A stretch of 64,000 nt of DNA, taken from assembly GCA_008933995.1 (NCBI GenBank), contig WARS01000093.1, forward strand, positions 3,509,501 to 3,573,500, written 5' to 3'. Source of the stretch: Datnioides undecimradiatus (lineage: Eukaryota > Chordata > Actinopteri > Lobotiformes > Datnioididae). Both the position numbers and the translations under genes were made by a program. The notes beneath the pieces were generated by a model. The model was not told the origin of the DNA. It saw only the letters and a list, made by a program, of their open reading frames with translations, and did not search any database. Shown here in pieces: positions 11,861-23,187 of the stretch. Position 1 is the stretch's first letter. The number at the start of each line of letters is the position of its first letter.

Positions 11861-13552
11861 GGAGTTCGCAGTCACCCATCTTTATTTGAGGGTGTATCCT
11901 TCATTACTCTGTCTCATCAGGCAGGTAAGGAGCCAGAGCGTGTGTGTGTTGATAAGATTGATGAGGGCTCATCAGGACCTGGCAATCACTAAACTTTCTT
12001 TTCATTTCTCGCCGTCTTTCACTTCCTCCATCTATCATTCCGTCACTCGCTCTTCTCCGCCTCCGTTTCTATTTTTAATCGCGCAGGTGAAACGTTTCCG
12101 CGCCTGCTCGCCGTCGAACTCTGCAGGAACTCAAAAAAGCTCCTGATCACAACATCTTATACAATATTTCACGTTGAGACTGAAGCCACGCGTCTCCTGA
12201 CAGTGATCAGTGAGCTGCAAATGTGGATTCATCCGCCGCTGAAAGTAGTCCCCGGAAGTTGAAGTTCCTGTTTTTATCATGAGTCAGCTTCTTTCATTGG
12301 TCCACCTGCAAAGTTGGAGCAACATGTCTTCACTGGTGGTGTTTCCTCAGCACCAGATGACATCGTATTCAAGTCGACCTCAAAGCTTCATGGGAGGGTG
12401 TGACCTTTTTGGCCATTTCCTGTTTTATTCTGAAAGGTGTCTCGTGTCTTCGTTCAACATCCAACGTTCAGAAGATGTCTTGAACCAAATACATTGATCT
12501 CCTGGGTCAATGCTGAGCTCTGCTGCACCGAAACATGATGAAAACCACCTGAGCTGTGGTGCGATGGTGCAGCTCCATCACACTGGTTCATGCTGAGCAT
12601 GATTTGTGTTTTCCTGGCTGCAACAATGCGCTCGTTGGTGACAGCAACTTCCTCTTCTCCTCCAAGATGAAACTGAAGCTCAACCGTCGCTGCTCTGACT
12701 CGTTGGAGCATCACAGCTGAGGTTTTCCATTTAAACCAGTAGGAGTGTTGCTAGCACCTCAGAGATTACTGTGGATTCACTTAAAAAGCTGTAATTTATA
12801 GAAAATGCGATGCCTGAGCTTTGTTTCAAACTGAAATGACAGAATCAGGACGAACGAGGAGGAGCTGGAGGTTGAATCTTCTGATTTTCAAGCTTCTCAT
12901 CTTTCAAACTGTGCAGTGAAGCAACGTTAATGGCAACAACAGTTGAGAAAAGAGTCTTTGGCTTCAACAGGACCCAATCCTCAGTGCTGCCGGTGAACAC
13001 ACACACAGCTGCACATTAGTTTTAGTCAAAGCCAGGAGGATTCGAAGTGACTGAACAGGTATTTGTCAAACGATCGAACCTTTGACCTTAAAGCTGCGGG
13101 TCAGAGTCTGAACCTCCTGCTCTCTGGGTGAAGCCGCTTTGTTTCTGCGGTTCAGATGATAAACTGAGGGATGGTTTGAGGGATCGGCAACGCCTCCAGA
13201 GTGAGACGAGGGGAGGAAGCAGAGGGTCGACAGCTGAGTCAATTTATTTCACCTGGAACATGCAGAAAAGCCAGAGGCCACGTTTTATCAGAGAGGAGAG
13301 GGCGGCGGGGAACAGAGAGGCTGAGAGTCGGCGCTCATAAATTAGAAGCTGGAGGAGACAGAGGCGCTGGAAGAGATAGAGTAAGGAAGACTGGGCAGGT
13401 AATGAAGTGAGGAGGCGGATGGGAGGCGGACGCAGGCGAGAGGAGGGGATGTTTGCTCGCTTGTTTCTTGTTAGCCTCCAACAGCCCATAATTCAGGCCT
13501 CAGGGGGGGAAACCGGGGCTCTCCAATCGACAGGGACAGCACTGTTTTGCAT

Positions 13553-13910
13553 TAGCTGGCTGGCTGGCTGCGGCGGCTGATTAGCTCGCCGCCTGCAGGC
13601 CGGCTGGAGGACTGGCTGCTGCTACACTTGCTAATTAGCTGGCGTGTTTGCTGGCTCAGTGGCCGGCGACGGGCCCGGTACAGCTGGCAGCTGGAGGGGC
13701 TGAGTGATGAGACGGCGTGCGCGGCAGGCTGAGGGGATGACTGACTGATGAGCTAAATGACGCCCTGGCGTTCGGTTGGTGTGGAGGAACTTCACGCCTG
13801 CAGCTGCTGGACCGACCAACTAGCTGGTTGGTTGGAGGCGCTCTGGACCTCCTCGTGCATTAACTGGCTGTTGAGCTGGTTGAGTGACTGATTACCTGGT
13901 TGACAAACCA
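13553..13910. repeat. GCTGG/CTAGCTGG-rich degenerate repeat block
   Basis: The block starts with a clean (GCTG)n run at 13555-13570. It continues as scattered GCTGGC, TAGCTGG and GGTTGGTTGG words for about 350 bp. It looks like a decayed tetranucleotide array. A (C)11 tract followed by a short CA run lies just beyond, at 13962-13982. Confidence 0.7.
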
Positions 13911-15950
13911 CCTGCAGAAACACAAGGCTTGACACCACAACCCCATGACTGCTAACACAAACCCCCCCCCCCACACACACACAGAGTTGACAGGCGACTC
14001 CAGGTTGTCACTGAAAAACAAATCTAAAAAACAAAAAACAAATTTAATTAAAGCAGAAAACAATGATATTTTCTTATTAACGCTGATGCATCAACGTTAG
14101 AGCAACACTTCACTCGTTGGAGCAACATCAGCTCATTTTCAGCTAAAGTCAAAGTTTAGTCCAACTGAAAGTTTTTGTCCTTTTTAGGCCTAAAATCATT
14201 ATTAAAATGAAACAATGTGAGACATTTAGAGAGGAAACGTCTTAAAACTGATAAAGACTCAGAGACGAGTCAACTCTTACAGGCTTATTATTATATGTTA
14301 AACATGCATATTAATTTGCAAAGCTGTAGCTGTCACCTAAACGTAGCGCAGGGCAGTTTGGAAGGTGCAGAAAATGGAAATACTCGTGCAAATACCTCAA
14401 ACCTGAAGCGTCTGCTGCAGTTTAACCTGAACACACCTGAGATGTTGCTCAGAACAGGTGAGGTGTGATTTAGGACGATCACAGCGACGCTGAGGGAAAC
14501 TGTTGATCAGCGACTGAAGCATTTGGTGAAAAACAGCAGCACTGACTTTACTCTGTCCGTCCTGCAGACGTGTTGAGGACTCGCTGATGCAGCTGCACCT
14601 GTGAATAGGCTGCACACGCATCCGGCCGAGCTGGTGACGACTCTGCGCTCAGACAAATTCTGTTTTATTCTCTTTAACGATCAGAGACTGAAAATCACAG
14701 TTAACTCCCGTTTCCTTCGCCGTCAGGCAGTGCTCGTCTCTCTAAAGATGCTTTTTGTTTGGAGGTGTGTCAGTTTGCAGTCAATGACGGATACAAGAAG
14801 GCAAGAAATGCTAATTATTAAAATATAATTTAAATATCAAATTTAAGCTCTGATATCAAGCTTAACTTTAAATTAAACTAAATTCACATTTTTACACTCT
14901 CCCAACATTCAGATGCTTTCAGACGATAATAACTAATATATAACTTGTTTAAGTTCATTTAATGCACTGAACTGTGAGCTGGTTGGTCCATGGTCAGCAG
15001 TTCTGCTCAGGCATGCATGTTTCTGCAGACGTCTGCTCGGTCAGTTCAGTATGAACCATGAGGTTTAAAATGGTTAAAATGTCTTTTACAAACTAAATCA
15101 ACTGGAGGACATTATTATCATCTGCTGTTAGCTTTTAAATTTAATTCTAATCCTTTTTATACGTCATTTATTGATCGATGTTTGTTTTGTTTATCAAGTT
15201 AAGATGAAAACAGCTCTTCCGCTGCATCCAAACACCGTTTTAATGATCTTCTGCCAATAAAAACACGTTTTAAAACGTTAAACATCGTCTGAACTTCCTC
15301 TGAAACCAAAGCTACAGCAGCTTCTCAGCCTGGTGTGGTCTCTCCAGTTGGGCGGTGAACAGTGTGGATGTCTCTCGCCCCGACAGCCTCCACTGACACG
15401 ACGTCGCCTCCTCTCAGCTCCGATTACGCCGCTTCACACAAACCCTCTCTCAGTTACAGTCGTGATGCAGAATAACAGTCATCAGCGCCGCGTCAGATCC
15501 CAGTGTTTGAAGCTCGGCGGTTTGACGCCACAGCAACGATTTTCACATCAAAACAGAAACAGGAAGAAAGAAAACGAGAGACTGCGTGAAAGAAAGAGTC
15601 AGGCGAATAAAAAGAGCAAAGATGTAAATAAAGACATTTGAGGTTCAGAGCGTCTGAACTCAAACAGCACAGAGTGAGCACAGAGTGAGCCCTAACAGCA
15701 GAGCTGCTGTGCAGCTTCTGAGGTGAGAAAACATAATAACCTGCAAACACAAGGGATTGTGGGTAAAGAGAGGGAGATGTTTACGTCTCACAGCCGTCAG
15801 AACAAAACACAGACACAGAAAGATAAACTGTAAATGAAGTGGTGCATTCACTGTCCTTCACTCATGGCGTACTGATGACGCAGTGATCCAGCGGGACGGC
15901 AGGGGTGTGAAAGTCTGGAGCCGAGCTAAAAGCTAACAGCTGTGGTTTTA

Positions 15951-16018
15951 AGCTAAATGCTAATGTTAGCATGCTAAGACACACACAGTAACAATGCTGA
16001 CATGCTAATGTTAGCAGC
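15951..16018. repeat. Degenerate ATGCTAATGTTAGC array
   Basis: Two copies of ATGCTAATGTTAGCA about 45 bp apart, with related words between them. The unit contains the inverted pair GCTAA/TTAGC. It is the same class of array as at 10077-10200. Confidence 0.7.
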
Positions 16019-18466
16019 CTTGATGTTAAAAGGCATTTTCTGATACAGTCAGGTGATCACAGGGTTCATCCTGCAGGGACCACGACAGCTCGAACATATT
16101 GATAAACAATTTATTTAAGTGTTTTTAAGATAAAAGGCCAAACTCCTTCTGGTTTCCTGTTAAATGTGAGAAGCTGTTTCTTCTTCTTTGTCACAGATGA
16201 AAGTGAAATAACGTTAAGCAGGAAATGTTATAAACCCAATGATCAATCAGGTAATTAAAAAATAAACAAATGAATCAATAACAATCAGCTGCAGCTTAAA
16301 ACAAACTGAATTTATAATCTTCAGCGTCTAAAAACAAGTTTTTCTTTAATGAAGCAAAGAAATGTGCACATGGTCTTAGTTTTATCCTGACCTGGTTGAA
16401 ACACAGACAGCTGAGACTGACCAATGATTTGATAAATGAGCATGCTGCAGTGATAACTTCCTCCTCTTCCACAGTTGTTTGATTTCTCAACACATAAATT
16501 CATATTTAAAGTAAAATCCTGCCTCCACTGTCTGAGTTTTGACCTCAGATCTTAAAAACTCCCCCTCACTTCTCCTCCTGAGTGCACACTCACTCAACGC
16601 TCATCTTCCCCACTCGATTTGAGCAGGTTAACAGTCGGGAAGGCGACGCCTCGGCTCTCCGGTGGCTGCAGACACCAGAGAGCAGGCGTGAAGCTGAAAT
16701 GAGGCCGATTTGTGAAGTATTGAATGCAGCAAAATCCAAAAAAAAGACCTGCAGTATTTTGTCTCGAGGGCGATCGAGGAGGAATTACTCTCTCTCTCTC
16801 TTCTTCCTCCACACACGCACACAAAAACACAAGCACACACACTTCACTCGCAGTGAGTGTGAACACTTTTATGGCTTTTATCGTCCAAACGAGCTGAGCA
16901 GCAGCTCGGCGTGGCGTTCAGGAGCATTAGAGACGAGATGCAAAGAGCTAAAATCACAGCGCTATTGATGGAAAAAAGCTGCTCGCCGCTTTGTCGCATT
17001 GTTCTCCGCCAAATCAATCTCAGCACTATTGACGGGAAGTTGTATAGGAGGAGGCGAAACGGAGAACACCGGAGGAGAAAGCAGAAACAAAGGGACAGGG
17101 AGTCAGTGAGATGACGAGCGCAGCTCTGCTTCAGGGGAGGAAAGAAAACATCTTCTGCTGAAAGTTCGGTCATGAAAACAGCTTCTGTGTTGTTTGGTGT
17201 CGAACGGCTGGAAGTAAAAAAAGCTTTGTTTTGCTGCTGTTGACAGAATTTAGGAGCTTTTGATCTTCAAGTCGTGCATTAATAAAACATTTACAGTGTT
17301 TTACTGAAGCTCCATCTTCACTCAGAACAGTGAAAACACCCAAACTGCGTCCCTCAGCCTGTTTCTGTACGTACACTTTCAGCCAGGCTGGCATCGTCAT
17401 GGTCCCCAGAGGATGAACCATGGCAGCAGCATGCAGACCCTGACCCAGCTTCAGAGCTGTATGGCTGCAGCTCCAGTCTTCAAACTGCAGAATCACCTCA
17501 GAGAACGATTCCTTGAGTCAATCTACAGGAAATGAATCAGCAGCTACAGCGATAATTGATTAACTTCCACTAATTTTAAGCAAAAACGTGATAATGTCTG
17601 GTTGAAGTTGTGTAATTGTTTGTTTGTAGCCCCAGATTCCTTTAAAGTCCGGAGGAAATCACATTGTGGCTCATGTCAAGCACCAGCTGATCAATAACGG
17701 CCCTCCTTCATGAAAATCCAATCACATTTTCATCCTTTAAAATAAAATATGACGAAGGTTTGAACCAACCATGACGTCGACCCTTCAATCAAAGTTTAGC
17801 TTTTAGCAGCATGGAGCTAGCTAGCACCTTGTGTTCCTCCACGTCCTTCTGCAGTTTGAGGGAATCTGTCACCAACTGGTTTTCAGTTGCTGGAGTCAGA
17901 ACAGATTCCCCGAAGCTCTGTCTCTCGGCTAAATGAAGATCTCAGCAGGAAGAAACCTAAAGTTCAGTGGTCACGACGAGTCGTTGCCCGTTGTACCCGG
18001 TGAGGCTGAAGATTTAAAGTGTGGGAGTTAAAGGGGTTAATATCCGGCCATGTCCTGTCTGAGGCTCTCGGGTCTGTTTCCCTGCTGACAGAAGAAGACT
18101 GACGTTAGTATTCCAGCTCGGTTCGACGGTTCCTCGGGGGTCGCCGAGGCTCGACAACAACATCAGGACTGAAGCTAAACCCGTTTTATTCCACACGCAC
18201 CCCCGTCTCTCACCTTCACAGCAATTCATGTTCAAATAACGGTGGGGGGGAAGAAAAACAACGCTGCTCTCGCCCAACGTCTCTGGACGCCATCCTCCTC
18301 CACCTCCTCTGCAGTTCTCTCGCTTCTGCTGGGCTTTAATGACATGGGATAACACGAGCTCTCCTCTCCAGTCAGCTGTGTTCTGAATTCAGATGGGTTT
18401 CTACCTCTGCTGCTTCTTCAATGCAAGAAGGCTTTCTTTTCGTACACGCTGTACCTCTCGAGGACT

Positions 18467-18489
18467 TCCTCCTCCTCCTCCTCCTCCTC
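18467..18489. repeat. (CCT)n trinucleotide repeat
   Basis: Clean CCT run of about 23 bp. Confidence 0.9.
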
Positions 18490-19084
18490 GGTGACATGCA
18501 GGACTTTCGGCATTAAGAGACCCTCGTTATTGTCGGGGCTCCACGTCTCCAGAGTGTCAGAATCACTTCATGTGTTCAGACAGGCGCTGGAGAGCTTACA
18601 GCTGGATTAAGTCAGATTTTGTACCTGTCTCAAGAACAAAACAGCTCCACTGTAGGGAGTCCTGTGGTTATTGATCGGTACAGAACAACACGCTACCAGC
18701 TGATGGGGTCTCCTCCAAGTTCAGATGCTCGTCAGGACCTCTGTATACACCACAACTGGATCTGAGCTACTATATGTTAACTTCTGAGATCTTCTCCACT
18801 TTATTTGGATGTAAAACTGAAAGAAACAACCAAAAAATACAAAGAACAATTGACCTGTTGCACAGGAAAACTGTTCAGGGATAAGTTCAGAAGGTCCAAT
18901 CTGTCCAATCGTTTCATCACTTGCTTCATCACTCGTCAGTGTAGTGATTTGAACAGTGATCATAGAAAATGATGCAAATAAGAGCAAATCTGCACGACAC
19001 TGAAACATCCTAAAACCTGCACCTGGTGCACCTACTGCTCAGCTCCCTGAAGAACTCAAGGACACTGTGAAGCTCAGTGTGCGG

Positions 19085-19175
19085 TGGATCTGGACGGCGG
19101 GCATTTTAACATGGGCGTCTATGGGGACTGACTCGCTACTGGAGCCTCTAGTGGACGCTCAGGGAACTGCTTCTT
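19085..19175. repeat. Fragment of a common teleost dispersed repeat
   Basis: GTCTATGGGGACTGACTCGC, followed by GGAGCCTCTAGTGGACGCTC and GGAACTGC, matches from memory a short sequence scattered through many fish genomes and 3' UTRs. The family name and full length are not certain. The plus-strand open frame covering it (19067-19441) is therefore not counted as a gene. Confidence 0.5.
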
Positions 19176-19894
19176 GTTTCAGCCTTGTTCAGCACAGGTC
19201 AACGCTTACTTTAAGTTGTCTGCAGTGCAAAAGATCAGAAGAGGAGTGTGTTTTAGTAAAGCCCCTGATCGATATCAAGTCTTGCAGAGGAAAATCAGCA
19301 AAGTGCACAGCTGATGAATCTCCAACATGCATGAGTGAGGAAATCTACCAAATGTTACTCAAAAGGATGACGTACATGGTGTTACAATCAACGCAATCAG
19401 TGCAGCAGCATGCAAACTCATGTTCTGCTGCAGGACTCTAACATTTGCTTGAATCCATATCCAATTTAAAACTTCCACTGAGGCAGATTTCTGATGCTTG
19501 GAGTCTTCACTGCTGCCCAATCGGGTCAAAGTTACTCCTTCATTCATGATTCAGTCCAGTCCTTCAGTGAAAAACAGGGTCACACACTCTCAGGTGACAG
19601 GAACAACATCAAACTTTCATTTTAACAACTGGAGTTCTTCTCTACATCTGAGCTGTTTAGCTGACACGGTGTAACACTCCTGTAACTGCTGAACCATCAC
19701 ACAGCAGCAAAGTGCAGCAGAAAGAGGAAAAAGACATCAAACTCTCTCTCTCTCCTGGTCAGCGGTGGAGCTCGGAGTCTGAGGGTTTAAAGAAGACATT
19801 TTTCTGTCTAATGTCGCGAGCGTCAAGTGAGATGCGACTCAGATGGCCTTTTAATGGTCTGCTGTCAATTAGAGGGAGCCAGAGAGGAACTATT

Positions 19895-20048
19895 GGCCCC
19901 CTGGGGGAGGAAGGAGGAGGCAGGGATGGAGAGATGGAGGGGGGCGGAGGGAGGGGAGGTAGCCAAAGTAGGGATGGAGAGATTAGAGCAGGATGAGCTG
20001 GGGATGGATGTAGTGAGGAGAGATAAATCAGGAGTGAAGAAGAAGTAA
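19895..20048. repeat. Purine-rich (G+A) tract
   Basis: About 150 bp that is overwhelmingly G and A on the plus strand, including GGGGGGCGGAGGGAGGGG near 19940. It gives the artefactual frames on both strands. Confidence 0.85.
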
Positions 20049-20185
20049 GCAAACACAAACATGAGACATCTGGAGCATAAAAACTGAAATTTCCATGTTG
20101 TTCATGTTGATTTAACTCAGCATCACATCCTGCACCTGCACCCACAGCTAGGCTAAGCTAATCACCTGGGTCTGCACTATGTGTG

Positions 20186-20199
20186 GTCACCATGGTAAC
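20186..20199. promoter_or_regulatory. RFX X-box match
   Basis: GTCACC-AT-GGTAAC satisfies every position of the RFX consensus. No adjacent gene start is visible. Confidence 0.4.
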
Positions 20200-21519
20200 T
20201 AATTAACTTGTTGCTAACTTCTTTGTCTGTATTTGTTGACTCATCCAACAAACTGTCAACGGGCAGAACTTTGTTTGCTTTCTTCAACCACTCTTTCCTC
20301 CACAGCTGATGTAAAATTCCCTCAAAGAACGTCGATGGAGTCTTCTGCAGATGCTTCCATCACCCCAAACTCATCCATCAGGAGGTGAAGATGTTGTTTA
20401 TTTTCCATTTTTGCATGTTTCAATGAGAAAAATCAACAGTTACAAAGTTGTACAAAGAAGTGTACATGGAAGCTGATAAGTGACTGAGTATTGAGTATTT
20501 AAGGTTTCCCAGGCTAAGATGAGATATGACTGTGACTCTTCTCATCCTGAGACGTAAGTTGACACCGGCTTCATGCTTAAACCTGCAGAGTTTCAGTGGC
20601 CACTTGACACGTCATCAACTTGTGCTGTGAGTCTAATAAAAGTCTAATATAATCGTGTCTTTAGCCGCTAAATGCTGCTGTGCGTTCAGCTCGGCTCTGA
20701 CTCCATCAGTCAGCAGCTTGTTCTCTGACAATGAAGTGAAGCACAGCAGATAAACAACCAGCTGAACGTCTCTATAAAGCTCCATAAAGCCACGAGGAGC
20801 TGCAGATTCAGCTCTGCAGCTTCTGATAAACTGTTAATATAAAAATATTGATCACAGCCACTTTACAGCAGACGCACAACTTGCATCTATCTCATTATCC
20901 GTCTCTCAGCAGGAAAGAGAACAAACATCTCTCCCAAATGTCAAACTATTCCTTCAGCAACAACTTTCACTGTTTCCAGCTGATATTATCAGTTTCCCTG
21001 ACAGCTGACGAAGCAGAAAGAAACCCCAAATGTCGACGTCAACAAAGAAGGCGGCATTGTTTTAAGCTGAAGGTCCACATGTCCTTAAGTGCTTCAAAGG
21101 ACTGTGGTACCTCCTGCTCGTCCTCTGGTGAGAGTTTGCGACTGGCCTTGACAGAAAATCAGCTGAGTCATGAGTCAGCAGCAGAGCCAAACTGAATCAC
21201 AGAAACTGATACGACAAGCACGTCTTATATACAGTTTATATATAAATGAAACTTCCTCCCGGTGAAGCTGCAGCTTATTTAGTGCTTCAGCCTGACAGTT
21301 CATCCTTTATCCGACACGGCGGCAGAGGAGACAAGGTCATAAAAGTCGCTGACCAGATTTAAGCGAGCCACCAGGAAGCCTCCCATCTGAAACTCTAACA
21401 GCCACTTTGAGGGAGGAAATCCAGTTTAATGAGGTGAGCTGTTGTTTCCAGTGGACGTCAACAGTCCGTCACTTTCTGAGGCTGAATCCCCGAACGACAG
21501 CTGCAGCCTTCACACATAC

Positions 21520-21660
21520 AGCTTGCAGTAATTACACACCCTGCATATAAAAATACCTAGAGCTCAATTAGCAGGGTTACCGTGCCAATTATGAGCAAGT
21601 TCATTAGCATGTTGTCAATTTCCACATGAATATTCCCACGTGAGAGGTCTGAGTGTCCGT
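21520..21660. other. Candidate conserved non-coding element
   Basis: Dense homeodomain-like cores (GTAATTAC, CTCAATTAGC, CCAATTATGAG) lie in a repeat-free 140-bp block. It also has a POU-like ATTAGCAT, an ATGAATATTC and a CACGTG E-box. This is the strongest enhancer-like texture in the window, but conservation is inferred and not shown. Confidence 0.35.
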
Positions 21661-22034
21661 CAGCACAAACTGATGGAGAGATGAGATTTGCTCAATTTAC
21701 ACAATTTACACCCTTAAAAAACATTAATTTATCAATAATTAGTGTCTCTTCATGCAAGTTCAGTTGTATTTTTGCATTTAAACATATTTGTATCAATAAA
21801 AGTCAAAGCTGACAGTTTTGTGTCTAAATAGGCATAAAGCAATACAAATGTTCATAATTAGGTCGACTTTTATTTAGTTTGTATGTTAATGACCTTTCAA
21901 AGATTCACACCCACGCCGATGATGCAGTTGAATATTTTTGTAAATACCCATATTTTACATTTTTGCATCAATAAAAGTTTTGTTGGAATTTAAAATTTTA
22001 AAATTGTGTTCGTTTAGACCATAAACCCTCACAA

Positions 22035-22230
22035 ACAGCTGATAATCATGTTGTGACTCAAAGTTCGACTTTGGGTCCTCATTGTTTACTCTGTGTAAGG
22101 ATGACCTACTTGAGGATTCACATCTATGCTGATGATAGTGTCATATATCTACATGCTAAAAACAAGAAGAACGCTAACAGAAGAACTTCAATAGTCACTA
22201 ATTTAGTTTTTACAACATATAAAATTGACC
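22035..22230 (+). pseudogene. LINE reverse-transcriptase fragment (YADD box)
   Basis: The plus-strand frame reads TQSSTLGP and then, about 18 residues on, IHIYADDSVIYLHAKNK. This follows the order of reverse-transcriptase blocks in non-LTR retrotransposons (usual form GVPQGS-LGPLLF ... MYADDTVIY-HAKNK), with the catalytic YADD of the palm. The spacing between the two blocks is shorter than in intact elements, consistent with a small internal deletion. No endonuclease, ORF1 or 3' tail is recognisable around it. It is a small decayed remnant. The family within the LINEs (for example I/Jockey or L2-like) cannot be fixed from about 60 residues. Confidence 0.65.
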
Positions 22231-22737
22231 ATAACTGTTAAACTTATTAACTAAATGTGATTTCTTAAACACTGACTACGGATAAATGCCTCATACAAGC
22301 CCAGATAGAGGAGTGAAGTCAGAGATCAGACACTGCAGTTATTTGCTTTAAATGGAAGCAAATGGAGCTGAAACAGAAAAATATACTTTGTGCGTCTGTT
22401 AATTATAGGAGTTGTAATCAGAATCAGACGAAAATTACAGTCTTTCAAGTCATGATTTCAATAAAACTGACTAATAATTCAGCTCTGCCATCCCGAAAAC
22501 AAGGTTTCAAAGATGTCCAAAGTCAGACGGGTCAGAAACAGCTGGTTGGTTTTAATTTCAGTGCACCGCCCATGCTGATGGGTGGGGGTGGAGGTTCATG
22601 TGGTGAACTGTGGGTTCAGTGAGTCAGGGTGATGTTACACCATTGTTCTGCCATCACAGCACTGCCTATCAGGTTAATGTGATGACGAATCCATGGCGGC
22701 GTGACGCCACAGGTCGCGCCTGTAACCCCGCCCTCCT

Positions 22738-22738
<1 letters not shown>

Positions 22739-22769
<31 letters not shown>
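22739..22769. repeat. (CA)n microsatellite
   Basis: CA run of about 31 bp. It faces a TG run of the same length 131 bp downstream. Confidence 0.97.
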
Positions 22770-22771
<2 letters not shown>

Positions 22772-22898
22772 TAGAGTTAGCACAGAGTGTGACCCGACAC
22801 ATTATCCTCTCAGTCTCACAGAACTTCTCACTATGATAGATTAACTCTCCTGACTGAGTCTGAGGATGAAGAACCGGCCAGAAAACCCAATTATCCAC

Positions 22899-22900
<2 letters not shown>

Positions 22901-22931
<31 letters not shown>
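22901..22931. repeat. (TG)n microsatellite
   Basis: TG run of about 31 bp, complementary to the CA run at 22739-22769. Confidence 0.97.
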
Positions 22932-22932
<1 letters not shown>

Positions 22933-23143
22933 ACAGCTTGTCAGATATAATTACCCATGCTGCAGACGACTGTTGGCTGGATCACTCAGAGCAAAGTTAC
23001 ATGATTATAAATCACACTAGTAATTTCAGTCTATTTTAATAAGTGCTCTCTGTGACAGGCCTATTACTCTCTCTCACTCTCTCCACGTCTCACTTTCCTT
23101 TTTTTTTTATTTTAAACGTCTTCACACCTTTTATCCTCTCCAG

Positions 23144-23187
23144 CCCCAACGAGGTCACAGCTGTGCAGCACCTGGCTCAGCAGACAG
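23144..23187 (+). other. Candidate internal exon (44 nt)
   Basis: A long pyrimidine tract (CTTTCC, T-run, then CCTTTTATCCTCTCCAG) precedes a 44-nt segment. The segment ends ...CAGACAG and is followed by the donor GTATGA. One frame is open through it and reads PNEVTAVQHLAQQTG. The splice signals are good, but the segment is short and I do not recognise the peptide. No partner exon could be identified in the window. It may be a chance match. Confidence 0.22.

Larger units (their letters stand above)
9670..13550. other. No recognised gene; candidate conserved element and TG repeats
   Basis: This stretch holds a degenerate GCTAACAC array, two TG microsatellites and a candidate conserved block at 10320-10510 (listed separately). 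A GAA run lies at 10605-10624. Open frames up to about 100 codons on both strands lack motifs. A good donor-like CAG|GTAAGG sits at 11930-11938, but I see no matching coding exon. Confidence 0.5.
13985..19070. other. No recognised gene; short repeats and possible conserved blocks
   Basis: No exon chain or transposon motif is visible. A degenerate ATGCTAATGTTAGC array is at 15951-16018 and a (CCT)n run at 18467-18489. The block 16880-17060 (TTTTATGGCTTTTATCG..., repeated CTATTGA words) is AT/GC-balanced and repeat-free, so it could be conserved. The two 108-128 codon frames (16582-16968 plus, 17170-17496 minus) carry no family motifs. Confidence 0.5.
19180..22030. other. No recognised gene; purine-rich tract, X-box, candidate conserved element
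   Basis: Outside the separately listed items this is anonymous sequence. 20150-20850 and 20850-21250 have only short unsupported frames. 21700-22030 is AT-rich with ATCAATAAAAGT repeated at 21790-21801 and 21967-21978. Confidence 0.5.

Noticed and set aside
19067-19441. 124-codon plus-strand frame with a Cys-rich part
   Set aside because: Its first third is the dispersed fish repeat, and the Cys spacing fits no known finger.
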